A DNA stretch of 64,000 bases, taken from NCBI RefSeq assembly GCF_018991925.1, contig NW_024726235.1:4197130-4261129 (forward strand), read 5' to 3'. Both the position numbers and the translations under genes were made by a program. The DNA is from Homarus americanus (taxonomy: Eukaryota; Arthropoda; Malacostraca; Decapoda; Nephropidae). Positions 51,901 to 63,526 of this stretch are shown here, piece after piece; the first letter of the stretch is position 1; each line of letters begins with the position of its first letter. The notes beneath the pieces are model-generated. The model was not told the DNA's origin, did not search any database, and saw nothing but the letters and a program-made list of their open reading frames with translations.

Positions 51901-54900
51901 TTACTCTTAAGTTGATGGATCATAAAATAATATGAGCATAACAACTTGGTTTGTATTTGGGTACTGATAATCAGTAAGTGGAACATAACAATTGGATGCA
52001 ATCATACAATTTTTTTTTTAAGCTATAATAATAAAAGGACATATCTGTCTGTCTGTTCCAGCCATAGCACCAAACCAGAAGCAGTTAGAGACTGAAACTT
52101 TACACACATTTTACATGGGTCTCAAGGTTGTGCACCTTGGTATTATGTACTAATGACCATGGACCCCCGAGTGGTCCGGGCAACAATAAAAATCTTACCC
52201 AACTGAGATTTTGCCAGACAATTGTGGGAGGTGATTACCCGTGTCAGGGAAGGCAAATTGTGATAGTCAAGGTTAGGTTAGGTAGGGTTAGATTAGGTTG
52301 AGATGGTTACCCATGTCAGGAAAGGCAAAATATGAGTCAAAGTTACAGTACCTATACCTACCAAACCCACATTAAGCCAGGTAATTTTGCAAGTAGGTAA
52401 GAAAAGAAAAGATTTAGGTATTGTAATAGTATATCTACCTGCTAACAAATAATTAAAAGCAAAAATGACAGATACCGTATATGAGACAAAAATGATCCAT
52501 TGCATGTTGACCGGATTAGTTAGAAGGATTGGAGACTTGATTATAAGGATTGGAGCCTGGAGCTTAGTTTTAGTTTAACAAATTTATTGACAAAGCTTGT
52601 AGTACAGTTTGCCTATTCTGAGTAATTCAGTCAGGTCTTGACACTGAGGGTGGTATCACTTCTCACTGCCATGCAGGACAGAGGTTCATACACAAACATA
52701 TTCATTGACAGCTATATATATATATAGAGGTCAGATTCATGTGGGTAATGTCACTGTTCACTGCCATGCAGGACAGAGGTTTGTACACAAAGAATTGCAT
52801 CATATTCGTTGACACTATATATAGGAGCTTTGAAGGATTACAGGCAACACTAAAGGGATTGAAGGTTTGAGTAAGGAGATTGGAGACTGGCTTTGGTAGC
52901 TATGTGTGAGAGAGACAAGATAAACAAAAGAGCACAGGGAGGAAAGATGAGAAAGTGGGCTATGTCTACTGTATACTTGCACTGTGCTTTTCCATCATCC
53001 ACCCAGCATCACCTACCTGTGCGCTGCCTGATGGCCACCCTGCATATTATCTTTCCATGATTTGTTCCCATATGATTGGTCCTGCCCTGGATTGTGTAGT
53101 GAATGTTATTTTTACTTAATGGTGCATAACCTTGTGATTGCTGTGATATGTTGCAGATTTTTCTATGAAGGGTGAGTGTTGTTTAAATTTGTTTAACTAT
53201 TTAAAGAGTGTAGGATTGTTTTTTCTGTGTGCAGTAAGTGTTGTTTAATTTTTTTTATTTATTTAATTAGTGATGAATCTTTTTTTTTTTTTTTGTGTTT
53301 TACATGTCTGTGCTGGACAGGCCAGGAATGTATCCCATTGAAACCCATGTTGAAAGGGGCCCCAATTTATGATACAGGTACAGAATATTTTAATTTACAT
53401 GTGGATTTTCAAGAACACATCCCTATTGTAAATTGGGATGCTTGTATACAGTACTGTACTGGTGTAAAGATCATGGACAGAAGTGATAACCAGCATGGAT
53501 TTTTTAATGATGTGATGAAAATACAATCATTTTACTGTAATTTTATCTGTGTACCGTACTGTATACTGAAGTTCATCTTTGCTGTTTTATTCATATTTAT
53601 AACCAAAGTAAACAAAAATCTTTGAAGGGAAAGAGAGACTGAAGGTGATCATATTGGGTTTAGTGTTTAATAATACTCTGCTTCAAAAATATCACCAATT
53701 GTGTTTAAGTGTCTTACAATATTGTTAAGTATACGAATGGTTGCCACTTGTATTCCAGAATGGCCGGCACTGGGGCCACCTAGGTGTGAATATGTTTTAA
53801 GGTGTAGAAGCTGTCACAACACAACAACCACACCCTAAGTTAATGAGTTATATACCCCAGTGATAGGGAATAATCCAAGAAGACCAGGTAACTTGCCAAT
53901 TGCACTGGCTAACCGTTGGCCCAGTGTCAAGGAATAATGCGAGAAGTTCGGGTAACTCGCCAACTGCACTGACTAACCATTTCCCTGGAGCACAATCCGC
54001 AGATCGATTAACATCCAGGTTCCCAATTACTGCTGGGTAGACAGAGACAAATGGCATAGAGAAACTTGCCCATAGTTTCACCATGCCCAGGGATTGAACC
54101 TGAGACCACTTAATAGTGAGGCGAGCATGCTGACCATTAGACCACAGGTCGCCATAATGTTATACGTACCCTGTACTGTATTTTGTGGAGAAATAGACAC
54201 CAAGAACAGAAACTGGAATTGTATTCAATAACACCCCTTTTTAAAGTACAGTACTGTACAGGGTATTACAAAGCCCAGTGAGATCCTCCATCGCTTTATA
54301 AATATTGACAAGTACAGCAGCAGATTCAGTTGGCTATAGTTTTTGAAGCAAGAATTGACGTCATAGGCACACACCATATTTACAGTAAATAATTTATTTC
54401 TTTGCCTGGAAAGCACATAGAGATGTCAAAATACAGTACTACCATATGATCAGTGTTTGCCAAGTTTTTACCCCATAATTTCTCTTCTTTTATGTCCTAC
54501 CCTCTGATGGGTAAATCCAGATTGTAGGATGAAGGAAATGGAAAACATACATTTTAAATTAAACAAGAAACTTGTCATATTGTTTTTATTAATTACTATC
54601 ATCCAAACAATATCTCTTGAAAAAATGGACCATTTTTACAAATTCCTTCTGGTGTTAGGCATCTGCTCCACTATTATCTAGATCATATACAGCACCATAT
54701 TTTAGCTTATTGGAAAAAAAAAAAAATCCCTTAAAACAGATATAGTACTGTACCAGTATACAGTACAGGTATATGAACACCCATTGTATAGCTACAGTTA
54801 GCCCCTGCTTAACCAGACCTTATCTCAGAAACTATTAATTTGGGCCAAAAATGAAGGTTATTACTTGGTTTAGCACATCTTTAAATCGCATAGAAGCACT

Positions 54901-56663
54901 TACTTTTAGGCAATTTCTACTTCATATATACATTCCTCATCCCTTGAAGCCTCTTGGAAACGTGCTTCTTTCAGAAAAATCGCACACGTGAGGAACACTT
55001 AAGAACTTAGATCAATAAATCTTTACCCCGCTGGGGTTAGGGCTCCCCACGGGTTAGGGCCCTCTGCAGAGGTTAGGGCCCTCCGCAGGGGTTAGGGCCC
55101 CCCGCAGGGGTTAGGTTAAAGTAGGTTAATTTAGTGAAAGTTAGAGGTCTAGATGTTTGGTTTCTGATGCATTTGGATGTACAGTATTTTGTTCAGATCT
55201 CACCTTCGGTTTTGATGGAAAATAGCCGTTTTTGACCAAGGATGAGTTGCATCTTTTTTAAAAAACAACGCATTTCCCACGGAAACGAAGGTCAGATATG
55301 AACAAAACACATCAAAATAGGTATTTTTGCATTTAAACATTTCACATTCCTACCACTAATCTATTACAGTATCATATTCTAATAAGACATCTAATTATAA
55401 GATCATTTTCATCTATTACATTACTGTCGCAAATGTATAATAATGGATAGCATATCCAAAATTTTCTCAACAGTATTTTCTTCCATTAATCTTCCGCCAT
55501 TATCACCTACCTCACCTCTCACACTGCAAGTCTCCTTGATTAATCATCACGCGCATGTGTTCCCGTAAACGTCACTCGACCAATCAAAAGCTTTTTTTTT
55601 TTGGCAACCAATTAAATGATTTGTGGTTTAATTCGCCGTATTTTTGGCCCAATCAAAATAGATTTTTATTTTGGGTCTCTCATATTTCGAAATTCAACTT
55701 CATTTCCGACCATGGAAGTCTGTGATGGGTGTCACTTCAATTATATGGAGCTGATTGAGAGTTTTGGGGAAAAAACGAAGAAACTAAAGCATTTTTTCGA
55801 TTGCATGGTGTTCTTCCAACCTCAGTAAAGTGTCTTAAGTGCAAGACTGAATGTAAATATTGCAAGGAACAACATATGTGGCGTCGAGTAAGAATCTCAG
55901 AATCCAACGACGAACAAGAAGCATCCCAATAAGGTAAGAAATAGGTGATTCCATCATATGGTGAGAGTCAGTTAGGTTAGGTTAGGTTTGGTTTGGTTTT
56001 TGTTTTTCTAGTGTGTTTTGGTGTATTTTTTATTCGCTTAGCCATTATTTTTTTTCGAAAAACGTCCCACGAAAAAAAATCGGTCAATTTCCGACGGAAA
56101 TGAAGGTCATATTCGGTCTAAACACATACAAATACACAAGAAAAATATATTTTTGACTTTCTAACAGAGTGGGAGGTGGAAGTGCAAATTTACCTCAAAA
56201 TACATCAGAAACCAATCATCTCGTGAAAAAATTCGAGGGTGTGCTAATACAGTACGAATAATTACCGAAATAAAAATCGAATTCGTTCATAACAACAAAA
56301 ACCATCGGATAAACATAGTTTCAACTTCGATTTCGTAGTGGCAACACATACAAATTGACCTGTTTCAGTAAGGTCGGTGGTGGACTTTTAAATCAAGAGT
56401 GTTTAATGTTTTGTTAGTTGTTTCATGTGGCAGTGTTACGTGACAGCACATCAGTCCTCATCAACCAGGTATACCTTAGGTATAGCTGCCATGTCCATCC
56501 GTGGGACGAATAAAACCCAAGTACATTCAGTCTGTCCAATAAGGCTATAAAACTATACACTAGACGTAGTACCATACAAGATGAATATTGACCATACCTG
56601 TTTTTGGTCTTCTTTGTCACTCTTAAAGAAACCTTTCATTGATTTAACCAGTTTGTCTGCCAT
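45563..56663 (-). CDS. Unrecognised protein gene with alternative first exons
   Basis: I do not recognise this gene. Exons on the minus strand: a distal first exon 56663-56598 or a proximal first exon 47763-47710, then 46184-46072 and 45947-45563 (stop). Both first exons end in phase 0 at a GT donor, matching the phase-0 exon at 46184. The products would be 187 or 183 residues. The shared part is soluble-looking and charged, with EEKEELITWLKTSEFPLL, QEAFFRFLRG, RYQFWLKCQGLEIG and a Lys-rich end; no signal peptide, membrane segment or catalytic motif is visible. The 3' exon is long and uninterrupted, with consistent splice sites, which supports a real gene. The distal first exon might instead belong to another gene whose remaining exons I did not find. 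Confidence 0.7.
46072..46184 (-). CDS. Unrecognised gene, shared internal exon
   Basis: The acceptor is tgcctcttcag before 46184 and the donor gtgaga follows 46072; 113 nt. It encodes VQRGVLTNSKEEKEELITWL and KTSEFPLLNKRGQEAFF and ends two bases into the Arg codon completed by the next exon. Confidence 0.82.
47425..47478 (-). pseudogene. Decayed tandem copy of the proximal first exon
   Basis: The same sequence as 47710-47763, offset by 285 bp: ATG GAT TAC GAG then TGA, so the frame closes after four codons, and the donor region reads atctgattt instead of a GT donor. The copied unit spans roughly 47430-47635 and 47715-47925 and includes upstream landmarks such as cagcaccttggcgaggctgg. Confidence 0.75.
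47710..47763 (-). CDS. Unrecognised gene, proximal alternative first exon
   Basis: ATG at 47763-47761 on the minus strand opens MDNESDKLIDNASQDKIL, followed by the donor gtgaga. 54 nt, phase 0. The upstream sequence is the better-preserved copy of a local tandem duplication. No transcript evidence is available here; the call rests on ATG, donor and phase. Confidence 0.6.
48085..48243 (-). CDS. Possible exon or transposon-derived open frame
   Basis: After a minus-strand acceptor-like ctgtatacag, a 53-codon frame runs to TAA at 48085. It includes HVLYGMNPDNRYWFLKPPP and GEELESCLLKW, better composed than nearby noise. It is in phase 0 with the distal first exon at 56598. No family is recognised; it may be an exon of a separate gene or a repeat fragment. 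Confidence 0.25.
   Translation of the reverse strand, partial: VDNISNDSHIHVLYGMNPDNRYWFLKPPPGEELESCLLKWVLVEAIHFITDN
48260..51072. other. Region inside the large minus-strand intron
   Basis: No exon supported. 48484-48760 is Ser/Thr/Pro/His-coding low-complexity sequence on the plus strand. 48990-49330 is the least AT-rich patch and could be regulatory, but no motif decides it. 50040-50290 contains gtaagttctttctgcttaat, shared with 17409-17428. Confidence 0.4.
51073..51185. repeat. 113-bp palindromic MITE (GGATCACCTGAAGAAT family)
   Basis: ggatcacctgaagaatcgtc at the left is exactly complementary to gacgattcttcaggtgatcc at the right. The same end sequence occurs at 22288-22304 and 59809-59825. 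Confidence 0.85.
52648..52830 (+). repeat. Tandem duplication of ~95 bp
   Basis: Two copies share cactgccatgcaggacagag, then ttcatacacaaa or tttgtacacaaa, and end in attcattgacagctatata- or attcgttgacactatata-like sequence. Confidence 0.75.
53838..54153 (-). mobile_element. tRNA-derived SINE
   Basis: On the minus strand the 5' end reads ggcgacctgtggtctaatgg, an A-box-like sequence, followed by ggttcaatccctggg, a B box. The body continues with gtctacccagcagtaattgg and ends in two similar ~60-bp segments. The tRNA-like head does not fold as a complete tRNA (no matched acceptor stem), so it is called a SINE rather than a tRNA gene. Confidence 0.75.
55033..55107 (+). repeat. GGTTAGGGCCCTCCGCAGG minisatellite
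   Basis: About four copies of a 19-bp unit, leading into ggttaggttaaag. It resembles an expanded, mutated TTAGG tract. Confidence 0.8.
55712..55932 (+). pseudogene. Merlin/ISXO2-like transposase N-terminal fragment
   Basis: The first frame (from ATG 55712) encodes MELIESFGEKTKKLKHFFD; after a frameshift near 55804 the second encodes HGVLPTSVKCLKCKTECKYC and then EQHMWRRVR, ending TAA at 55930-55932. The CxxC...CxxC zinc ribbon after an LPTS motif is the usual start of ISXO2/Merlin transposases in arthropods. The catalytic part is absent downstream. Confidence 0.6.
56598..56663 (-). CDS. Distal first exon (start codon), minus strand
   Basis: ATG at 56663-56661 in strong context (agaccATGG), encoding MADKLVKSMKGFFKSDKEDQ and KQ, then the donor gtatgg. 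66 nt, phase 0. Its N-terminus is basic and amphipathic-looking. Joining to 46184 needs a 10.4-kb intron, so membership in the same gene is an inference. Confidence 0.6.
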
Positions 56664-57484
56664 GGTCTTGACTGGGAACACTTATAACGAGACCCTCCTC
56701 CTCCTTCTACACACTGTTTACTTCTGTTAGTCTGTAAGCAATAATAGTCACCCAGAGTTCCCACACAAAAGAAGCTGCATCTGAGGCATAGTTGCCAATT
56801 CATGAGATGCCAAGAACTATTTATACATTTATGTTTCGGTAAAATTGCTTCTACATATAATACATGATACTCTCCATAAGTGTAGGTATATGAACAATGG
56901 TGAACAGTAAATATATTTAACTAATGATGGTCAAGAAAGTTGTTAAGTTTTATTGGGCATCCACTTGCAGTTCTTATAAACTTGGTATGGTATATTACCT
57001 GTCAGCCTTTCTGACATATACAGGTATGTATGTACAATAAAATTTCCGTATTCTTCCGTTTCTACATAAAATTTCATTATATATCGTGTCTCCCTACCAT
57101 GCCATAAGTACCTCTCCCTTCCATGATAATATCATACTGTAAGTACTGTTGTTGTTATACAGTAGTGTTATTACTGTGGTTCAACAATGAAGGTTTTTAA
57201 GCGCGTAGCAAGGTTAGTAAACACTAGTCCAACATTAAAAATTATGATAGATAAAATTATCTAAAGTACTGTATGTAAGAGTGGACGGAAATAAAGTCCA
57301 CAGTATCAGTGCCAAGATTAACAGCTGTAGTCAAGAGCCAATTGAGATAATGGCGCAGAGACAAGATAAACAGTTCCAGTCAGTCTTTCAATAAGACATG
57401 ATTTTATTTAAAGTTGTAGTTTTATTGAAGTGTACACCATTACCTTAGTCTAATTTCACTATAACTGGCTGGAGTATATTAAAT

Positions 57485-57819
57485 CAGGGGCGGATCCAGG
57501 AAATATCAAAAGGTTGGGAGCAAGAAGTTGTGTGTAGGGGAACATGGTGAGCGCAGCGAGCCCATCCAGCTTTTTGGGGGGTGGGGGAGGGAGGGGGCTT
57601 TAAGCCCACCAGATTTTTTTTCAACTGACCAATATCATGGGCACTTTGAGACCATGTGCACTTGATATTAGGATATTCCGAGGTCAATAGTAATTACTTT
57701 TTACTATACAAAAACGCTTGATTACAATACTGCATTAAAAAAAGTTTTGGAATTATCTGACGAAAAAGGGGGCTCTGGACCCCCAGAACCTCCCCCCCTA
57801 CCCCCTGGATACGTCCCTG
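57485..57819. repeat. CAGGGGCGGATCC MITE, copy 1
   Basis: The left end caggggcggatccaggaaat and the right end ccctggatacgtccctg are inverted repeats. The interior matches 62195-62456 (ggtcaatagtaattactttt). It abuts the LTR element that begins at 57855. Confidence 0.8.
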
Positions 57820-57854
57820 TAAATAGATGAAGTTGTATGGTACTGAGATACACT

Positions 57855-59486
57855 TGTAGTGAATTCTCCCCTACAAACGCTGTTTGTCGCTGCCTAGCCG
57901 ACCCCACCAATTCCCCAGTGTATGCCTCGTGGTCTAGGTCAACCAGCGCCGCCATACACCACGGAGCGGGGGTCAACTGCTAAGCCACGCCTACCCCCGC
58001 TATTTAAGACCTGACCTCGTGGTGATCTCTCTCTCTTCTACCTACACCAACCAGCCAGCAACACCTCCTCCTGCCTGGCGGTCCTCGCTCCTCCGCCTGC
58101 CTGGCGGTCCTCTCTCCCGCTGGCGAGCATGGCGACCCACAAGCTGTCCTTCTCTGAGCGTCCTCACCAACCAGCTCTCTCTACATCACGCTTGTAACCA
58201 TGCTGCCTTCCCAGCACCAAGCTGCATTGTACATCCAATACAACATGTATATAGAGAGCACATCGTGAGTTTCCTTTCTCCATCCAATCCTGAGTGTGAA
58301 CCAAACATCTTGAACCCCACAAATGGTGACTCCCGGAGATTCGCACTCACACAGGATGGAGGAGAAACTGACCACGCTCCCAGTCTTCAAGCAACATGGA
58401 AGACTGGCTTATCCACCCAGAAGCAGCTCTCATCGGCTCTACAGCTACTGTCTCTACACCGCAGGTTAGACACCCTAGAGCAGCTCTGCTACTCTAAGCA
58501 GACACCAGCTCCTCTTCCTGCCCCAAGCACCACGTCCTACCGACCCCAGCACACCCGTCCTGCCTCAGACGCCGACCCCGGCCCAGCAGTAACCCCTGCC
58601 GCCCATGATGCGGCCTCTGTTCCTGAGTGCGGACACACACACCCCTCTTTTCTCCCCCAGGTACTCCCTGCTAATGTCCTGCACCCTGCTGCTGTCGTGG
58701 ACCCAGCTGCTGTCACGAGCCCTCATCCGCTTCTGCTGACGCAGCCCTTGCTCCTGACCCAGGCCCACACACCCCAGCAGGCGCATCTGACGACTCTGTA
58801 CCTACCGTGAGGGAAGCACAAAATTCATCGCCTCCACACACCCTTATTCTCCCTCTCTACTCCCACAGATATTGTGTATCTAGACAGTTGTCCCCAGCGA
58901 CCGGCTCATCCACGCCATCGCCGTTGTCTCACATGAGGCACGCACCGCCCGTTCTGCCTCACATGTGCTATGCAACTCTGCAGACAACAAGTCTCCTACA
59001 CAGCCTGGAGGGAAGGGGGAGTATTGTAGTGGAATTCTCCCCTACAAACGCTGTTTGTCGCTGCCTAGCCGACCCCACCAATTCCCCAGTGTATGCCTCG
59101 TGGTCTAGGTCAACCAGCGCCGCCATACACCACGGAGCGGGGGTCAACTGCTAAGCCACGCCTACCCCCGCTATTTAAGACCTGACCTCGTGGTGATCTC
59201 GCTCTCTACCTACACCAACCAGCCAGCAACACCTCCTCCTGCCTGGCGGTCCTCGCTCCTCCGCCTGCCTGGCGGTCCTCTCTCCCGCTGGCGAGCATGG
59301 CGACCCACAAGCTGTCCTTCTCTGAGCGTCCTCACCAACCAGCTCTCTCTACATCACGCTTGTAACCATGCTGCCTTCCCAGCACCAAGCTGCATTGTAC
59401 ATCCAATACAACATGTATATAGAGAGCACATCGTGAGTTTCCTTTCTCCATCCAATCCTGAGTGTGAACCAAACATCTTGAACCCA
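57855..59486 (+). mobile_element. Very short LTR retrotransposon (TRIM-like), both LTRs intact
   Basis: Two LTRs of about 465 bp (57855-58319 and 59025-59486) start with tgtagtg and end near aaccc(c)a. They differ by only a few bases and a short indel, so the insertion is young. CACT precedes the first LTR (57851-57854) and follows the second (59487-59490) as a target duplication. After the first LTR comes tggtgactcccggagattc, a candidate primer-binding site; before the second comes ggagggaagggggagtat, a polypurine tract. The 0.7-kb interior has an open, Pro/Ala/His-rich frame but no protease, reverse transcriptase, RNase H or integrase motif, so it must rely on another element. Confidence 0.85.
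59025..59486 (+). repeat. 3' LTR of the short retroelement
   Basis: Near-identical to 57855-58319, including ccacggagcgggggtcaact and the box ctatttaagac (TATA-like) about 150 bp in. The TATA-like box suggests a promoter within the LTR. Confidence 0.88.
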
Positions 59487-59808
59487 CACTCATCTGTGAC
59501 GTCATGGGGACTCCATTGTAGCACCTACTGTAGCTAGCAACATTGTTAAATTTTTTATGGTGAATTTTTACATACATATTAAGTTCTATATCTGGAATGA
59601 ATAAACAAAATTGCATAGTCATGTGTCAAGTCTTTGTGACGTTCCGTAAAGATTTTTGTCTTGGATAACTCGGTAAATATTTGAGTGAACACAGAAAGCA
59701 GTCTAAAGTCTGTAGCCAGCACCATTTTCCTTACCCTTGAAATCATATACAGTACACACGTATACCCAGTTACCCACCTGTTCACTATATTTACATAGAT
59801 ACAAACAT

Positions 59809-59962
59809 GGGATCACCTGAAGAATAGCACCCCAGCTTATTCCACCTGTGATAATTAAATGATTAAAAACACCCAAACACAACTGTACCTGGGGGGGGGT
59901 AGGTTACATTAATGTTGGGATGTTTTAATTATTCAGGTAAAATAAGCTGGGGGAAATCTTAA
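59809..59962. repeat. GGGATCACCTGAAGAAT family, longer copy
   Basis: It starts gggatcacctgaagaatagc and carries accccagcttattccacct against the inverted aggtaaaataagctggggg at the right. It is related to 51073-51185 by its end. Confidence 0.6.
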
Positions 59963-62194
59963 GGTAACCCCTAAAATGTTCAGTGCCCTTCTTTAAGATC
60001 GAGTTGGCGACTAAGAAAACATTAAAATTATAAACAATTAACCTCAATACTCACCACAGGTTGAGTTGGTTGTAGCCTGATATGTTTACTGCCACTGTGA
60101 CCCATAATGGCTGTGGGATCCTCTTCACAACCTGCTGTACTTGGATATCCTCAATGATCATAAGTTATCCTCAGTGTTCAGAAGGTGTCCTCGATAACTG
60201 TAAACAGCCCTCATTATTTCATCCCTAACACAAGAGTCTTATTGTTTCCTCATGAGCTGTACTCGATGCTGTCTGGATGTATTTTTTGTACAGCCTGTAT
60301 AGCCTTCGCTGCTCACAAAGTAATATTATGAAATATTGATTAGCCATTTTGATTGTGGGAATTTGGGATTCATTTTATTACACCGTTTTTATGTTATATG
60401 TTTCATCTTCCAAGAATAGGTAAGACAAGAAATCGAAAAAAATCACTTTGCTTGGATGTTTCTGAATTGTATACTTCAATTGTCTATACACATGTTGAAT
60501 CTGTGTGAGCCCTAAATGATTTTACTTTTTAAAACTACTGTGATCTGATGTGAACCGCGCCTCCATTGTCACTCTGAGTAGTGTTACCTTAGAGGTCTGC
60601 TAATTATTCAAGAACAGTTATGGGGTGTACGACGCCATTTACGATGACCTTGCCCTGATCGTGTTTCAGGCTGCTCGTTTGGAATTTACGTACGCATTAT
60701 AATTCTATTCACGACAATTAAGATTCCCCTATGAAAGTTTGAAGGTAAGATATACTCGCTGGTGTCGGCTGTGAGGTCAATGAGGAGAGTGTTATCTAGT
60801 GAGGGTCCCCACGCACTCTCCACCTAACATGGCAAGATCTGGCATTCCTCTCCTCTTGTGCATACACTGGACCGGACCACGGGGAAGGGGGATATAGCAC
60901 TCACTGGACCTCTGTGGAGACTAGCGAGTCATAATTGATTGAGAGATCCAGTATAATGTATCAATCATTATGTCACTCTAAATTGTTGGCCAGGTAAAAT
61001 GTTTGTATACCTCAGGTAGTTTGCTTGTATACATTCCCTGTCTATGTATATTGTATTCCCACATTGGCTACATGCTTAATCAATGTAATCATATATGGAA
61101 ATTTTAATGGATAACTACGTATCACTTAAACTGTAAGTTAGAGGGATCTGTTAATTGCAAAGTACAGTGCAGTACAGTACAGGGTAACCAATGACCTATT
61201 GTGGTAAATTCAAATTATTTTATAGGCGTTTGCTGTCACTCTAGCACCCACAATGTTCCCCCTATAATTCTGAAGTTAATAACGGTTATGCCAACATCGA
61301 TACGCATTTTATTTATGAGTTATACAGTACTGTAGTTCCTTGACCTGGGAAACAGAATTGGACTGACAACTGTGGTGACGTCAAGCCCAAGCGGCCCACC
61401 CCAGTGTTAAAGTTGGGCGGATAAACCTAAAGGAAGTATGGCAAGGATAGACGGTAATTCTTCACCAAATATTCTTATATAAACTTTACATTCTCGAAGT
61501 CAAGTACAATAATATAGGGTTGGGAGCCACACCTGTCAAGATTTTAGACAACCTACTTACTTCACCATAAGTTTCCCCGCCCTAACCTAACTTAAACTAA
61601 TCTTGTGAATTTATGTTCCTTGATTGTTGATAAGCGAATTCAACACCCAAACGCTACCCGGGGGTTAGATTGAATTAGTTTGCTTTGGTTAGGTTAATTT
61701 AATTTGATTAGGTTTAATTAATATCCGTTAAGTTAGTCAGGTTTATTTAGATTATCGTTGGGTTGGGTTGATTTAGGTTAGGTTAACATTAGGGTAGATA
61801 ATCTTAAAGTGAAACAAGATAAATAGGTTAAATCATTAAGCGATCCTTATATTTTACCGTAAAAGCCATTTATATATATACAGTATATATAATTTTTTTC
61901 TCTATAGATCGAAGGTAGGTTGATTAATTCCATTATATTTAGAAGTTCAGTGTAGTTATATAGTAATTAATTGTTGTATAATACTGTATAATTATGTTAC
62001 CTTAAGCAGCGGCAGTGTGAAAGGAGTTTGGCCTGAGGGGATGAATGACCTACTCGACTCACACCATACCACCTCACTCCTTCAACCACAAACACACACA
62101 CACTCAACCACCACACACCCACTCAGCCACCACACTCACTCATCCACCAAACCCACTTTCTCACCTACCACTCTCATTCAACCACCACACTCAC
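59963..62194. other. Intergenic stretch
   Basis: No exon, RNA gene or full element recognised. 61560-61800 is rich in GGTTA/TTAGG-type words. 62080-62194 is a CA/CCA low-complexity run. Confidence 0.5.
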
Positions 62195-62456
62195 CAGGGG
62201 CGGATCCAAGAATATCAAAAGGGGGTCCAAGGAGTTATGGGTGGGGGAACATGGTGAGCACAGCGAGGTATTTTGAGGCCGTTTTGAAACCACGTGCACT
62301 TGATAGGAGATATTCTGAGGTCAATAGTAATTACTTTTTACTCTACAAAAGCACCTGAGTACAATACTGCATTAAAGAAAAAGTATTGGAATTTTCTGAT
62401 GCAAAAAAAGGGGGGGGAGAGTCCGAACCCCTAAGATCACCCTGGATCCGTCCCTG
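62195..62456. repeat. CAGGGGCGGATCC MITE, copy 2
   Basis: The ends caggggcggatccaagaata and ccctggatccgtccctg are inverted repeats. It has an internal deletion relative to 57485-57819. Inserted in CCACCACACTCAC low-complexity sequence. Confidence 0.82.
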
Positions 62457-63526
62457 CTAACGCACCCAACCACCACACTCACTCAACACTTTGGGTTTAC
62501 CAAACTACCACACTCACAGCTGGCCAAGTAACAATAAATCAGAAACAATAAACTAAAACAAGTTGACTCGGGCTTGGCACACATGGTCACTTGTACTGGT
62601 AAATCAACATCATTATTAAACCTCTTACAGGTAGACGCTGGGTGTAAAATAACGCACTTTTACCCCGTATGGTTGAATTTTCCATTTACTCAAATATAAC
62701 CCGTTTCTGTGAGTGGTAAACTTTCCTGGTGGTATTGGTATACTGTAAGGTCATATTACACACAGTCACTCCCGCGACACTTTCTTACATTTCGAACATG
62801 GAGTTAGTCGTAGAATATTGTCCAGTTCTCAGGGCAGGTCACGAGGCGTCAAGGGAAAGCCTTCCTGTTGAGACGAGAACAAATAATGCAAGGTTTCTGG
62901 CATGGTTCTCACGCCCCTTGTGGCTTTTCCTGTGTCACTTGTAACTGATCCTCGTAGACGTGTCCATATGTCTGTCTCCCCTCAGCCTCCTTGATGTCTC
63001 GAACACATTATATCCTGTTAAATTCTCGGGTTATCCCTTATACACATACATCACCACTACCACGTACACCATTGATTCCCAGGACTTGTGTTGGGTTAGG
63101 GAGGATGACTGGCTGGCTCCAGGCACGCGCTCTCCTTCCTCCAGGTCTCTTCACTGGCTATCGTTCAGTGTCTAAATAATTCACCACTCAACCACGTTTT
63201 TCTCGTGGTTAAGTGAATGTTTTTAAAAGCTAAATTAACTTGATTGAATGCCGTAAATAAACCGATAGTGATCTAAAGTTGGACATACTGTATTTGTTGT
63301 TTATTATACGAAATATACCCCAAAACGAACACCAGTTCACATTGTTCTCATGGGCGAGCGATACCTTAATGGGATAGTCATGCAAAGTTGACAGTTTGTA
63401 AAATTTAAAGGGCAAGTTTCTGCTTTCATTTTTTTTCTCGAAACGTTACTGTTACCTTTAGGATATTTTTATCATCTTCGCCACTGATCGACTCGTTAGC
63501 CTCTTGGGCGGTCGGTCACGTCTCTA

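Noticed and set aside
52020..52200. Helitron end suggested by ggacatatctgtctgtctgt
   Set aside because: The words recall Helitron-like repeats, but no terminal hairpin or boundary could be shown.
53325..53395. Plus-strand mini-exon between ctggacag and gtacag
   Set aside because: Acceptor and donor are plausible but the peptide matches nothing and no neighbouring exons fit.
54072..54153. tRNA gene on the minus strand
   Set aside because: A and B boxes are present, but no complete cloverleaf with a matched acceptor stem; the attached body indicates a SINE.
58019..58810. 263-codon open frame, the longest in the window
   Set aside because: It runs from inside an LTR through the retroelement interior, has low-complexity Pro/Ser/His composition and no retroviral-type domain; treated as part of the mobile element.
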